Shown here: positions 54,092-64,000 of the stretch, piece by piece | How positions within the stretch are numbered: position 1 is the first letter of the stretch | How the letters are laid out: each line of letters begins with the position of its first letter | Origin: Lysobacter auxotrophicus | GTDB taxonomy: Bacteria; Pseudomonadota; Gammaproteobacteria; Xanthomonadales; Xanthomonadaceae | Direction: 5' to 3' | Length of the DNA: 64,000 bases | NCBI RefSeq assembly: GCF_027924565.1 | Contig: NZ_AP027041.1 | Span: 3,348,001-3,412,000 of the forward strand | Notes under the pieces: model-generated | Database searches by the model: none | What the model was told of the DNA's origin: nothing | The model's input: only the letters and a program-made list of their open reading frames with translations | Position numbers and translations under genes: made by a program

Positions 54092-54471
54092 ATGCGTGAA
54101 CTGCGAATCCTCATCGTCGACGACCATCCGGGCTTCATCAGCGCGGCCATCCGCCATCTGCGCAAGCAGCCGTGGGCGAATGTCGTCGGCACCGCCGGCA
54201 ACGGCATCGAAGCCATCACCCAGTGCGAGACGCTGCGTCCGGACGTGGTGCTGATGGACATGGCGATGCCGGAGATGGGGGGCCTGCAGGCCGCGCGCCT
54301 GATCAAGGCGCAGGACGAACCCCTGCCCTACATCGTCATCGCCAGTCATTTCGACGACACCGAGCACCGCGAGCACGCCCTGCGCGCCGGCGCCGATGCC
54401 TTCGTCAGCAAGCTTGCCTACATCCAGGACGTGCTCCCGCTGCTGGAGCGCCTGGCTTCGGAAGACACCCC

Positions 54472-54475
<4 letters not shown>
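54092..54475 (+). CDS. Stand-alone receiver-domain protein
   Basis: 127 residues, receiver only: [20 protein letters not shown], phosphoacceptor Asp56 in [22 protein letters not shown] and the conserved lysine in FVSKLAY. There is no output domain. Coupled to fleQ by a four-base overlap and 7 nt after rpoN2, so it probably acts with RpoN2/FleQ. CheY-like in size but closer to NarL-type receivers. Confidence 0.9.
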
Positions 54476-55944
<1,469 letters not shown>

Positions 55945-55993
55945 TTCGTGTTTTGCAGAAGCCGGAGTGTTAGCGCTCGCGTTTTTGCTGTCC

Positions 55994-56168
55994 GTGATTC
56001 GTGATTCGTGATTCGTGATTGTGACTCGTGACTCGTGACTCGTGACTCGTGACTCGTGACTCGTGACTCGTGACTCGTGACTCGTGATTCGTGATTCGTG
56101 ATTCGTGATTCGTGATTCGTGATTCGTGATTCGGGATTCGGGAATTGGGAATTGGGAATTGGGAATTG
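55994..56168. repeat. Long 7-bp tandem array (GTGATTC / GTGACTC / GGGAATT)
   Basis: About 25 heptamers in blocks: GTGATTC, then about nine GTGACTC, then about seven GTGATTC, then GGGATTC and four GGGAATT. Homogeneous blocks show local expansion. Confidence 0.9.
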
Positions 56169-56176
56169 AACAGCTT

Positions 56177-57072
56177 CGTCATCCCGGCGAAGGCCGGGAC
56201 CCAGGCCCGTAACACGCGGGAACTCCCATCCCCGGTGAACCACTTCACCGTCATTCCAGCGAATGCTGGAACCCATTTTGATCTTCGGCCCGAACGCAAA
56301 GCAGGCATCGCGGGCGCCCGCGTTGACGCTCTGCCGACCCTCACCCCAACCCCTCTCCAGGGAGAGAGGGGCTTGAATACCGTCATTCCAGCGAACGCTG
56401 GAACCCGTGCGCTCTCGGCTTTTCATCGTCATCCCGGCGAAGGCCGGGGCCCAGCCCCGTAACGCGCGGGTACGCCCATCCCGCTGAACCACTTCACCGT
56501 CATTCCAGCGAAAGCTGGAACCCATCTGATCTTCGGCCCGAACGCAAAGCAGGCATCGCGCGCGCCCGCGTTGACGCTCTGCCGACCCTCACCCCAACCC
56601 CTCTCCCGGGGGAGAGGGGCTTGAACATCGTCATTCCAGCGAACGCTGGAACCCGTGCGCTCTCGGCTTTTCCTCGTCATCCCGGCGAAGGCCGGGACCC
56701 AGGCCCGTAACGCGCGGGCACTCCCTTTCCGGTGAACCTCTTCACCGTCATTCCAGCCAAAGCTGGAACCCATTTGTTGTGCGACGGCGAAAGCCCCCGG
56801 GTGCGCTCCGCTTACCCGGGCTACAAGAGCCGCGGCGCTTTGCGGTTTCGGTTGCAGCTGTTGTTGCTGTTGGTGCTGCTGTTTTTGCCGCCTATTGCTG
56901 TTGATCAAGGACGGAGCGAAGCGACAAGAGCACGGGCGGCAGCAAGCGCGGAGCAGGAGCAACATCAAGATGGGTTCCAGCTTTCGCTGGAATGACGGTG
57001 GGGTGGTTTGCCGGAGCGGGAGTGCCCTTGCGCGATCGGCCTGGGTCCCGGCCTTCGCCGGGATGACGGTGA
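56177..57072. repeat. Mosaic array of hairpin repeats upstream of fliE
   Basis: About nine composite hairpin heads, two C/G-rich hairpins (near 56336 and 56580, with about 100 bp of flanking sequence duplicated) and one GTAG-REP arm (56793-56826). The flanking duplication points to segmental duplication. No gene is visible in 55945-57220. Confidence 0.85.
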
Positions 57073-57220
57073 GAGTGGTTCGCGGACATGAGAGTGCCCC
57101 GGCCGCGCGGCGGCGTCCTACGCAACGCGCGCCATGCCCACCATGGCCGCATCAACAACCCGGACGCCGGAATCGCGTCACCGCCCCGAGGCCTGCGCCA
57201 GAAACCCGTTCATGAACCCG

Positions 57221-57235
57221 TGGCACGGCGCTTGC
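57221..57235 (+). promoter_or_regulatory. Sigma-54 promoter of fliE (fliEFGH)
   Basis: TGGCACGGCGCTTGC, a full match to TGGCAC-N5-TTGC. The predicted start is about 29 nt before the fliE ATG. Confidence 0.92.
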
Positions 57236-57275
57236 CTGTATCGGTCAGGACGACCTGGGTAGCACGCCACGGACC

Positions 57276-57653
57276 ATGACCGACGCCATCTCTTCCATCC
57301 TGTCGCAGATCCGCGCGCACGAGATGCGCATGCGCGGGCCGGACGCCGCGCCGGGTAACGCCATTGCCCCGTCGGCGCTCGCGCCGGGGGCGGCATCGGG
57401 TGCGCCGGGTGCCGTCGGTGGCGCCGGCGCGCCGGGATTCCAGCAGACGCTGAGCAACGCGATCGACAGCGTGAGCCGCGCGCAGAACACCTCCGGCGCG
57501 TTGCAGCAGGCGTTCGAACTGGGCGATCCGCGCGCCGACCTCGCCCGCGTCATGGTCGCCATGCAGCAGTCGCAGGTCGCCTTCCGCGCCACGGTCGAAG
57601 TCCGCAACCGCCTGGTGCAGGCCTACCAGGACGTGATGAATATGCCGGTGTGA
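57276..57653 (+). CDS. fliE: MS-ring/rod junction protein FliE
   Basis: 125 residues. After an Ala/Gly/Pro-rich segment, the C-terminal half has the FliE pattern FQQTLSNAIDSVSRAQNTSGALQQAFELGDPRADLARVMVAMQQSQVAFRATVEVRNRLVQAYQDVMNMPV. FliE links the MS ring to the FlgB rod. Confidence 0.94.
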   Translation: MTDAISSILSQIRAHEMRMRGPDAAPGNAIAPSALAPGAASGAPGAVGGAGAPGFQQTLSNAIDSVSRAQNTSGALQQAFELGDPRADLARVMVAMQQSQVAFRATVEVRNRLVQAYQDVMNMPV

Positions 57654-57657
57654 TTTT

Positions 57658-57812
57658 CGTGATTGGTGATTCGTGATTCGTGATTCGCGAAAGCACCAGC
57701 CGACACGCCGGATTCCACCGAATACCCAACCGTCGCCGTCCGAATCACGAATCACGAATCACCAATCACGAATCACGACTCGTCCACCACGAATCACCCA
57801 TCACGAATCACA
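57658..57812. repeat. Inverted heptamer arrays between fliE and fliF
   Basis: GTGATTC heptamers at 57658-57690 and complementary GAATCAC heptamers at 57741-57812. The second array ends 4 nt before the fliF ATG and takes the place of a ribosome site. Confidence 0.88.
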
Positions 57813-57815
57813 CCC

Positions 57816-59513
57816 ATGGCCGTCATCACCCTCCCCAACCAATCCAAGCTGCGCGAACTGCGCGGGCTGCAGGACATTCCGGTCGTGCGGCAGCTGGGGC
57901 TGTTCGCGCTGGTGGCGGCGGTCATCGCGCTGGGGCTGTGGATGTTCTTCTGGACGCAGAAGCCGGATTACGTGCCGGTGTTCGCCGGGCTCGACCCGAA
58001 GTCCACCAGCGAAGCGTCCGAGCTTCTGACCACCGCGCAGATCCCGTTCCGCATCGATCCGGGTTCCGGCGCGCTCGCCGTCCCGCAGGACCAGCTCGGC
58101 AACGCGAAGCTCGCGCTCGCCGCGGCCGGCCTGCCGGCGAAGACCGATTCGGGCTTCGACGCCATCAAGGGCGACCAGGGCTTCGGCACCAGCCAGTTCA
58201 TCGAGAACGCGCGCTACCAGCACGCGCTGGAAGCCGAACTCGCCCGCACCATCGCCAACCTGCGCCCCGTGCGCGAGGCGCGCGTGCACCTGGCGATGCC
58301 CAAGCCGTCGGCGTTCACGCGGCAGAAGGAGCCGGCCAGCGCGTCGGTCGTCCTGCAGCTGCACAGCGGCGCGGCGCTGGAACAGGGCCAGGTCGACGCC
58401 ATCGTGCACCTGGTCGCATCGAGCATCCCCGGCCTGCCGCCGGAGCGCGTCACCGTGGTCGACCAGTACGGCCGCATGCTGTCGAACGTCGATCCGGATT
58501 CCGACGCCGCCATCAGCGCCAAGCAGTTCGACCAGCAGCATCGCCTGGAAGCCACCTACGTCCAGCGCATCCACGAACTGCTCGAACCGATGACCGGCAA
58601 CGGCCGCGTCAGCGCGCAGGTCAGCGTGGACATGGACTTCGCGCAGACCGAAGAGGCGCGCGAGGTCTACGGCCCGCAGCAGCCGATGATCCGCAGCGAG
58701 CAGCTGTCCGAATCCAGCGCCGGCGGCAACAACGCGCCGCAGGGCGTGCCGGGCAGCGCGAGCAACACGCTGGCCGCCGCGCCGCCGGCGAACGCCGCAC
58801 CCAATGCGAACGCTTCCAACGCCGCCGCCGTCGCGCAGCAACAGCAGCAGGCCGCGCCGAACGGGCCGTCCTCGCGCAGTTCGGTGCGCAACTACGAGAT
58901 CGACCGCACGCTGACGCACACGCGCCAGGGTCCGGGCCGCGTGCGCCGCGTCACCGCCGCGGTGCTGGTGGACAACGTGCCGGCGGCGATCGGCAAGGAC
59001 GGCAAGCCGTCGCTGCGTTCGCTCAACGATGCCGAACTCAAGCGCATCGAGTCGCTGGTGCAGCAGGCGATCGGCTTCGATACGCAGCGCGGCGACGCGG
59101 TGTCGGTGGTCAACGCGCCGTTCGCCCGCGACATCGCCGCGCTCGGCGAGGAAGACAAGGCGCCGCTGTGGGAGCACCCGCGCGCGATGGAATTCCTGCG
59201 CATCGTGGTCGGCGGCCTCGCGGTACTGGCCCTGATCCTGTTCGTGCTGCGCCCGATGTTCCGCCAGCTCATGGGCGCAAGGCCCGAGCAGAAGAAGAAC
59301 AGGAAGGCGCTCGCCGAAGCCACCGTCGTCCCGGTGGAGGACGAGGAGATTTCCGTCGCGCTCTCCGCGCCCGCGCAGGACGCGCCGCCGCCGGCGCTGC
59401 CGCCGGGCACGATGAGCTTCGACGACAAGCTGGAAGTGGCGCGCGCCGCGGTGAGCAACGACTCCAAGCGTGTGGCGCAGGTGGTGCGCGAGTGGGTGGA
59501 ATCCGATGCCTGA
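57816..59513 (+). CDS. fliF: Flagellar MS-ring protein FliF
   Basis: 565 residues. Two membrane segments (about 27-46 and 460-482) around a periplasmic region. YscJ/FliF domain: FAGLDPKSTSEASELLTTAQIPFRIDPG and RHALEAELARTIANLRPVREARVHLAMP-type motifs. An Ala/Asn/Gln-rich linker (about 300-350) precedes RNYEIDRTLTHTRQGPGRVRRVTAAVLVDN. The cytoplasmic tail contacts FliG. The stop overlaps fliG by 8 nt. No ribosome site is visible before the ATG. Confidence 0.95.
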   Translation: MAVITLPNQSKLRELRGLQDIPVVRQLGLFALVAAVIALGLWMFFWTQKPDYVPVFAGLDPKSTSEASELLTTAQIPFRIDPGSGALAVPQDQLGNAKLALAAAGLPAKTDSGFDAIKGDQGFGTSQFIENARYQHALEAELARTIANLRPVREARVHLAMPKPSAFTRQKEPASASVVLQLHSGAALEQGQVDAIVHLVASSIPGLPPERVTVVDQYGRMLSNVDPDSDAAISAKQFDQQHRLEATYVQRIHELLEPMTGNGRVSAQVSVDMDFAQTEEAREVYGPQQPMIRSEQLSESSAGGNNAPQGVPGSASNTLAAAPPANAAPNANASNAAAVAQQQQQAAPNGPSSRSSVRNYEIDRTLTHTRQGPGRVRRVTAAVLVDNVPAAIGKDGKPSLRSLNDAELKRIESLVQQAIGFDTQRGDAVSVVNAPFARDIAALGEEDKAPLWEHPRAMEFLRIVVGGLAVLALILFVLRPMFRQLMGARPEQKKNRKALAEATVVPVEDEEISVALSAPAQDAPPPALPPGTMSFDDKLEVARAAVSNDSKRVAQVVREWVESDA

Positions 59514-60510
59514 TACGACCGGTCTGAGTGGCGTGCAACGCGCCGCGGTGGTGCTGCTCTCGCTGGGCGAGGCGCAGGCCGCCGAGGTGCTCAAGCACAT
59601 GAGCGCCAAGGAAGTGCAGAAGCTCGGCGTCGCGATGACCTCGGTCAGCGGCGTCTCGCGCGACGCCGTGGGCAAGGTGATCGACCAGTTCGTCGACACG
59701 CTCGCGCAGCCCAGCGGGCTGGGCGCCGGCGCCGACGAATACGTGCGCGCGGTGCTGGTGCAGGCGCTCGGCGAGGAACGCGCGAGCGGCCTGATCGACC
59801 GCATTCTGCTGGGCCGCAACACGTCCGGCCTGGACACGCTGAAGTGGATGGAGCCGCGCGCGATCGCCGACCTCGTCCGCAACGAACACCCGCAGATCAT
59901 CGCCATCGTGATGGCGCACCTGGAAAGCGACCAGGCGGCCGAAGCGCTCAAGTGCCTGCCCGACCGCGTGCGCGCCGACGTGCTGCTGCGCATCGCCACG
60001 CTCGACGGCATCCCGCCCAACGCGCTGAACGAACTCAACGACGTCATGGCGCGCCAGTTCGCCGGCGCGCAGAACCTGAAGTCGTCCTCCGTCGGCGGCG
60101 TGAAGGTCGCGGCGAACATCCTCAACTTCATGGATTCGGGCCAGGACGAGCAGATCCTCGGCGCCATCGGCGAAGTCGACGGCGAGCTGGGCGTGCGCAT
60201 CCGCGACCTGATGTTCGTCTTCGACAACCTCGCCGAGATCGACGACCGCGCGATGCAGGCCATCCTGCGCGAAGTGCCCAACGACAAGCTCTCCGTCGCG
60301 CTGCGCGGCGCCGAGGCGAAGGTGCGCGAGAAGATCACCTCCAACATGTCGCAGCGCGCGGCCGAAATCCTCGTGGAAGACATGGAGGCGCGCGGCCCGG
60401 TGCGCCTGGCTGAAGTCGAGGCGGCGCAGAAGGAAATCCTGTCGATGGTCCGCAAGATGGCCGACGCCGGCACGATCCAGCTGGCGGCGAAGGCCGAGGC
60501 GTTCGTATGA
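59506..60510 (+). CDS. fliG: Flagellar motor switch protein FliG
   Basis: 334 residues. N domain: GVQRAAVVLLSLGEAQAAEVLKHMSAKEVQKLG. Middle domain: EHPQIIAIVMAHLESDQAAEALKCLPDRVRADVLLRIATLDGIPP. C domain with the charged torque helix IRDLMFVFDNLAEIDDRAMQAILREVPNDKLSVALRGAEAKVREKI. It transmits stator torque to the rotor and binds FliM. Confidence 0.96.
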   Translation: MPDTTGLSGVQRAAVVLLSLGEAQAAEVLKHMSAKEVQKLGVAMTSVSGVSRDAVGKVIDQFVDTLAQPSGLGAGADEYVRAVLVQALGEERASGLIDRILLGRNTSGLDTLKWMEPRAIADLVRNEHPQIIAIVMAHLESDQAAEALKCLPDRVRADVLLRIATLDGIPPNALNELNDVMARQFAGAQNLKSSSVGGVKVAANILNFMDSGQDEQILGAIGEVDGELGVRIRDLMFVFDNLAEIDDRAMQAILREVPNDKLSVALRGAEAKVREKITSNMSQRAAEILVEDMEARGPVRLAEVEAAQKEILSMVRKMADAGTIQLAAKAEAFV

Positions 60511-61139
60511 GCCTGACGGCGTCGTGGAACACCGAAATGGCCGGCGCCGTGCGCTGGACCGCGCCGGGGCTGGAGCCGGTCGAACCGGAGCCGATCGTCG
60601 AACTTCCGCCGCCGCCGAGCGTGGAGGAGTTGCAGGCGATCGAGCAGGCCGCGCACGAACAGGGTTACGCCGACGGCCTCGCGCGCGGCCACGCGGAAGG
60701 GTTCGCGACGGGCCAGGCCGAAGTGCGCCGGCTGGTCGCGCAGATCGAGGGCATCCTCGACGGCTTCACGCGGCCGCTCGCGCGCCTGGACGATGAAGTG
60801 TCGGAGGCGCTCGCCGAACTGGCCGTGCGCGTGGCCGGCTCGCTCATCGGCCCGGCGTACACGGCCGATCCGTCGCTGCTCGCCGACCTGGTGCGCGAGG
60901 CGCTGGACGCGGTCGGCACCAGCCAGCGCGGCGTCGAACTGCGCCTGCATCCGGACGACATGGGCGTGCTGTATCCGCACCTCGCCGGCCTGGACGGCGT
61001 GCGCTTCACCAACGACAGCACGCTGGCGCGCGGCGAACTGCGCGTGCACAGCGAAAGCGTGCGCATCGACGGCACGCTGGCGGCGCGGTTGCAGGCGGCG
61101 CTGGAGAGCACGATCGCGGCGCATGGGGCGGTGCGGTGA
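60507..61139 (+). CDS. fliH: Flagellar export ATPase regulator FliH
   Basis: 210 residues. Pro/Glu-rich N-terminus, then glycine-repeat-like helix HEQGYADGLARGHAEGFATGQAEVRRLVAQIEGILDGF and the C-terminal domain ELRLHPDDMGVLYPHL. FliH forms the peripheral stalk of the FliI ATPase. The ATG overlaps the fliG stop by four bases. Confidence 0.92.
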   Translation: MSLTASWNTEMAGAVRWTAPGLEPVEPEPIVELPPPPSVEELQAIEQAAHEQGYADGLARGHAEGFATGQAEVRRLVAQIEGILDGFTRPLARLDDEVSEALAELAVRVAGSLIGPAYTADPSLLADLVREALDAVGTSQRGVELRLHPDDMGVLYPHLAGLDGVRFTNDSTLARGELRVHSESVRIDGTLAARLQAALESTIAAHGAVR

Positions 61140-61161
61140 AGCCGCCTGCGAAGCCTCGCTC

Positions 61162-61250
61162 TTGTAGCCCGGGTAAGGCCGAAGGCCGCACCCGGGGCAA
61201 CGGCTCCGGAGACGTGCGCCCCGGGTGCGCTCCGCTTACCCGGGCTACAA
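61162..61250. repeat. Inverted pair of GTAG-type REP sequences (REPIN)
   Basis: TTGTAGCCCGGGTAAGGCCG and the opposing copy ending CTACAA. Nearly identical to the pair at 46.14-46.23 kb, including CGGCTCCGG in the spacer. Confidence 0.9.
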
Positions 61251-61260
61251 ACGCATTTGA

Positions 61261-61288
61261 CTCCCTCGCCTGCTTGCAGGGGAGGGAG
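61261..61288. repeat. C/G-rich hairpin repeat upstream of fliI
   Basis: CTCCCTCGCCTGC-TT-GCAGGGGAGGGAG, ending 9 bp before the fliI sigma-54 element; same relative position as before flgB and flgJ. Confidence 0.8.
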
Positions 61289-61297
61289 CAGAAGCTT

Positions 61298-61313
61298 CGG
61301 CCCGCTTCTTGCA
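61298..61313 (+). promoter_or_regulatory. Sigma-54 promoter of fliI-fliJ-fliK
   Basis: CGGCCCGCTTCTTGCA: GG-N10-GC with a strong TTGCA -12 and a weaker -24. The predicted start coincides with the fliI ATG. Confidence 0.65.
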
Positions 61314-61323
61314 CAGCCCAGGC

Positions 61324-62721
61324 ATGACCACCCCCGCCTCCCACTGGCAGGACGCCCGCAACCTCCGCCTCGCCGCGCGCCTGGGCGCTGCCTCGTCGCA
61401 GCCGCTCTCGATGGGCCTCGCGCGCGAAGGCGTGCTGCGTCGCGCCGTCGGCCTCACGCTCGAAGCCTCCGGCTGCAGCGCGCCGCTGGGCTCGCGCTGC
61501 CGCGTGGAAACCCAGGGCGGCGTGTGGGTCGACGCGGAAGTCGTGGGTTTCTCCGGCGACCGCACCTTCCTCATGCCCAGCGCGCACCTGGAAGGCCTGC
61601 TGCCGAACGCGCGCGTCGTGCCCTCGCGCCAGCGCGGTGAAGTCGCGGTGGGCGAGGGCCTGCTCGGCCGCGTGATCGACAGCGACGGCGTGCCGCTCGA
61701 CGGCCGCGGCCCGATCCGCGCCGAAAGCTGGGTCGGCCTGGCCGGCAAGTCCGTCAATCCGCTGATGCGCGAACCGATCACGCGTTCGCTCGACGTCGGC
61801 GTGCGCGCCATCAACGCGCTGCTGCCCATCGGCCGCGGCCAGCGCGTGGGCCTGTTCGCCGGTTCCGGCGTCGGTAAATCCACGCTGCTGGGCATGATGA
61901 CCCGCTTCACCGCCGCCGACGTCATCGTCGTCGGGCTCATCGGCGAACGAGGCCGCGAAGTGCGCGATTTCGTCGAAGCCACGCTCGGCGAGGAAGGCCT
62001 GCGTCGCGCCGTCGTGGTCGCCGCGCCCGCCGACCGCCCGCCGCTCGCCCGACTGCACGGCGCGCTGCGCGCCACCGCCATCGCCGAGTGGTACCGCGAC
62101 CAGGGCCTGCACGTATTGCTGCTGATGGATTCGCTGACCCGCTACGCGCATGCGCAGCGCGAGATCGGCCTGTCGGTGGGCGAGCCGCCGACCACGCGCG
62201 GTTATCCGCCCAGCGTGTTCGCCAAGCTGCCCGCGCTGGTCGAACGCGCGGGCAACGGCGCCGACGGGCGCGGTTCGATCACCGCGTTCTACACCGTGCT
62301 CACCGAAGGCGACGACCAGCAGGAACCCATCGCCGACGCCGCGCGCGCGATCCTCGACGGCCACATCGTGCTGACGCGCCGCATCGCCGACGCCGGCCAG
62401 TACCCGGCCATCGACGTGGAAGTGTCGGTGAGCCGCGTGATGCAGGACATCACCGACGCGCCGTGGCGCGAGCGCATCCGCAAGCTCAAGCGCCTGATGT
62501 CGGCCTACAACGCACAGCGCGACCTCATCGCCATCGGCGCGTACCAGCGCGGCAACGACCCGGTCGTCGACGAAGCGCTGGCGCGCTGGCCGGCGATCCT
62601 GAATTTCCTCGGGCAGGACGTGAGCGAAGCCGCCGACGTGGCGGCCAGTCGCGATGCGCTCGCCCGACTGCTCGACGATGTCCGTGAACCCACTGTCGCT
62701 CGCACGACGGAGACCGTATGA
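61324..62721 (+). CDS. fliI: Flagellar type III export ATPase FliI
   Basis: 465 residues. Walker [18 protein letters not shown], Walker [40 protein letters not shown], and the C-terminal domain [31 protein letters not shown]1-beta-like hexamer that delivers export substrates to FlhA/FlhB. No strong ribosome site is present, and the ATG coincides with the predicted transcription start. Its stop overlaps fliJ by four bases. Confidence 0.95.
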   Translation: MTTPASHWQDARNLRLAARLGAASSQPLSMGLAREGVLRRAVGLTLEASGCSAPLGSRCRVETQGGVWVDAEVVGFSGDRTFLMPSAHLEGLLPNARVVPSRQRGEVAVGEGLLGRVIDSDGVPLDGRGPIRAESWVGLAGKSVNPLMREPITRSLDVGVRAINALLPIGRGQRVGLFAGSGVGKSTLLGMMTRFTAADVIVVGLIGERGREVRDFVEATLGEEGLRRAVVVAAPADRPPLARLHGALRATAIAEWYRDQGLHVLLLMDSLTRYAHAQREIGLSVGEPPTTRGYPPSVFAKLPALVERAGNGADGRGSITAFYTVLTEGDDQQEPIADAARAILDGHIVLTRRIADAGQYPAIDVEVSVSRVMQDITDAPWRERIRKLKRLMSAYNAQRDLIAIGAYQRGNDPVVDEALARWPAILNFLGQDVSEAADVAASRDALARLLDDVREPTVARTTETV

Positions 62722-63161
62722 CCCGCTCGCAACGCCTCGATCCCCTGCTCAACCTGATGCAGCAGCGCCAGGACGCCGCCGCGCGCGAGGTCGCCGAACG
62801 CGACCGCCAGCTCGCCGAGCAGGAACAACGCCTGGACGCGCTGCGCCGCTACGCCGAGGAATACGCGATCACGCCGAACGAGGCGACCATCGCGCCGGCG
62901 CTGCTCGCCAACCGCATCGCCTTCCGCGCGAAGCTTGAAACCGCGGTGGACCAGCAGACGCGCATCGTCGATTCGAGCCGGCAGAACCGCGACGTCGAGC
63001 GCACGCGCCTGATGCTCGCCAGCCGCGACAACAAGGTGCTGGAGAAGCTGGCCGACAGCTACCGCGCGCAGGAATCGCGCGTGGCCGAACAGCGCGTGCA
63101 GCGCGAACTGGACGACCTGGGCGGCCGACGCCGCGCCAACGGCGGCGACGGAGCGGAGTGA
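62718..63161 (+). CDS. fliJ: Flagellar export coiled-coil protein FliJ
   Basis: 147 residues, one long charged coiled coil ([41 protein letters not shown] ... [32 protein letters not shown]). FliJ acts as the central stalk of the FliI hexamer. Coupled to fliI and overlapping fliK by one base. Confidence 0.92.
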   Translation: MTRSQRLDPLLNLMQQRQDAAAREVAERDRQLAEQEQRLDALRRYAEEYAITPNEATIAPALLANRIAFRAKLETAVDQQTRIVDSSRQNRDVERTRLMLASRDNKVLEKLADSYRAQESRVAEQRVQRELDDLGGRRRANGGDGAE

Positions 63162-64000
63162 TGCAGGCGTTCGACGCCCTCTTCGGCGGGCAGCGCGCGG
63201 GTTCGGCGCGCGACACTTCTTCCGGACCGTCGCGCGTGTCGAACGCGCACGATGACGCCAACGCCTCCGGCGGATTCGACCGGATGCTGCAGGGCGCGCG
63301 CGGCGCGACGTCGAGTCCGGCGTCGCGCACGACCGACGCCTCAACGCAAGCCAAACAGAACGAGGCGAAGCCGCGCGATGCGGGTGCGCCGCGTGCGTCG
63401 GAGGACGCGCGTTCGTCCGACGAGAGCAAATCCGCCGAAGCCAGGCCGAAGGACGATGCCCGCGACACCACGCGTGCGGAATCCAGGGACGACGCGCCGC
63501 GCGAGACGGCCGGCGCGAAGGACGAGGCCGACGCATCGGCTTCGACCACGGACGAAGCGGCGCCTGCCGGGGGCGATACGAACGCGGCCACCGCGGCCGC
63601 GACGAACGACGCCGCGACGCCGCCGCTTCCCGAGCAGATGCTGGCGTTGCTCAACGGCCTGGCGGGCGCGAGCACCGCTCCCGCCGCGAACGCTTTCGCC
63701 GTGGCCACCGAAGCGCAGCCGCCGGCCCTGCTGCGTGGCGTGGCCGTGGCGACCGCTTCCGATCCCCGCGGCGGCAATGCGGCCGCACCGGTACTGCCGA
63801 CGCTGCCCGGCGCGCAAATCGCTGCGGCGGCGCCGACCGAGGGCGATGCCACGGCGGCCTTCGCGATGGCGATGGGCGCGGCGGCATCGGCCGACACGAA
63901 GGCGACCGACGCACCGGACGCGACGCTGGATTCGACGGCCATCGGCGACACGACGCCGACCGCGCCGCTGTCGGTCTCGACGATGAGCAGCCATCCGCTG
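63161..64000 (+). CDS. fliK: Hook-length control protein FliK (5' part)
   Basis: The frame starts [18 protein letters not shown] and is open for 280 codons to the window edge. The visible part is the disordered, Ala/Asp/Thr/Pro-rich molecular-ruler region, with LPEQMLALLNGLAGAS near residue 155-170 as in FliK proteins. The C-terminal substrate-switch domain lies beyond the window. Position after fliJ makes the call firm despite low sequence conservation. Confidence 0.88.
   Translation, partial: MQAFDALFGGQRAGSARDTSSGPSRVSNAHDDANASGGFDRMLQGARGATSSPASRTTDASTQAKQNEAKPRDAGAPRASEDARSSDESKSAEARPKDDARDTTRAESRDDAPRETAGAKDEADASASTTDEAAPAGGDTNAATAAATNDAATPPLPEQMLALLNGLAGASTAPAANAFAVATEAQPPALLRGVAVATASDPRGGNAAAPVLPTLPGAQIAAAAPTEGDATAAFAMAMGAAASADTKATDAPDATLDSTAIGDTTPTAPLSVSTMSSHPL

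Noticed and set aside
57801-61124. 1107-codon minus-strand frame opposite fliF-fliG-fliH
   Set aside because: Same GC-skew artefact; no ribosome site, no recognisable domain.

Overview
The window looks like chromosome from a high-GC gammaproteobacterium of the Xanthomonadaceae, most likely Lysobacter or a close relative. The evidence is the very strong G/C third-position bias, xanthomonad-type flagellar gene order with rpoN2 and fleQ inside the locus, a TonB receptor/SapC/JmjC-cupin/tryptophan-halogenase-like/GH3 locus preceded by a near-consensus xanthomonad xyl-box, and dense intergenic REP-like repeats. Genus is inferred from gene content only.

Left third (1-20 kb) is mixed housekeeping. 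It holds ilvE, a two-component pair, the rimB-rimK pair for S6 glutamylation, a tRNA-Gly(CCC) with encoded CCA and its own terminator, a GDSL esterase autotransporter, thiS-thiG-trmB, an SLC13/RCK_C permease, MAPEG and Rieske proteins, a fumarylacetoacetase-fold hydrolase, mscL, an M28 peptidase, a degenerate GGDEF-EAL-receiver protein, an AHL-lactonase-like enzyme and a Gly/Gln-repeat protein.

From 20.4 to 30.2 kb lies a minus-strand glycan-uptake locus: TonB receptor -> SapC -> JmjC cupin -> tryptophan-halogenase-like flavoprotein -> GH3 lipoprotein, with a candidate LacI-type operator (xyl-box) upstream of the receptor. A soluble orphan histidine kinase separates it from the flagellar region.

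The right half (31.9-64 kb) is one flagellar regulon: flgA-flgM-flgN on the minus strand, then cheV, flgBCDEFGHIJKL, fliC, fliD, fliS, a FliT-like gene, a PilZ protein, a NarL-type regulator, rpoN2, a single receiver protein, fleQ, fliEFGHIJ and the start of fliK. The sequence supports a promoter hierarchy. Sigma-54 -24/-12 elements precede flgA, flgB, flgJ, fliE and fliI (basal body, hook, export), and both the sigma (RpoN2) and the activator (FleQ) are encoded here. Sigma-28 elements with exact 15-nt spacing precede flgM, cheV and fliC.

Most non-coding DNA is repeats of four kinds: paired GTAG-type REPs; a composite unit of about 72 bp whose hairpin stem covaries between copies under a GAAN loop; C/G-rich hairpins that end 9-13 bp upstream of three sigma-54 promoters; and arrays of a 7-bp repeat. 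Several sit inside flagellar operons at translation starts (flgG, flgI, fliF). I see no phage, insertion sequence, CRISPR array or defence island. The most interesting signals are the repeat/promoter/start-codon architecture of the flagellar locus, possible leaderless flagellar mRNAs, and a 21-codon leader ORF before fliD.
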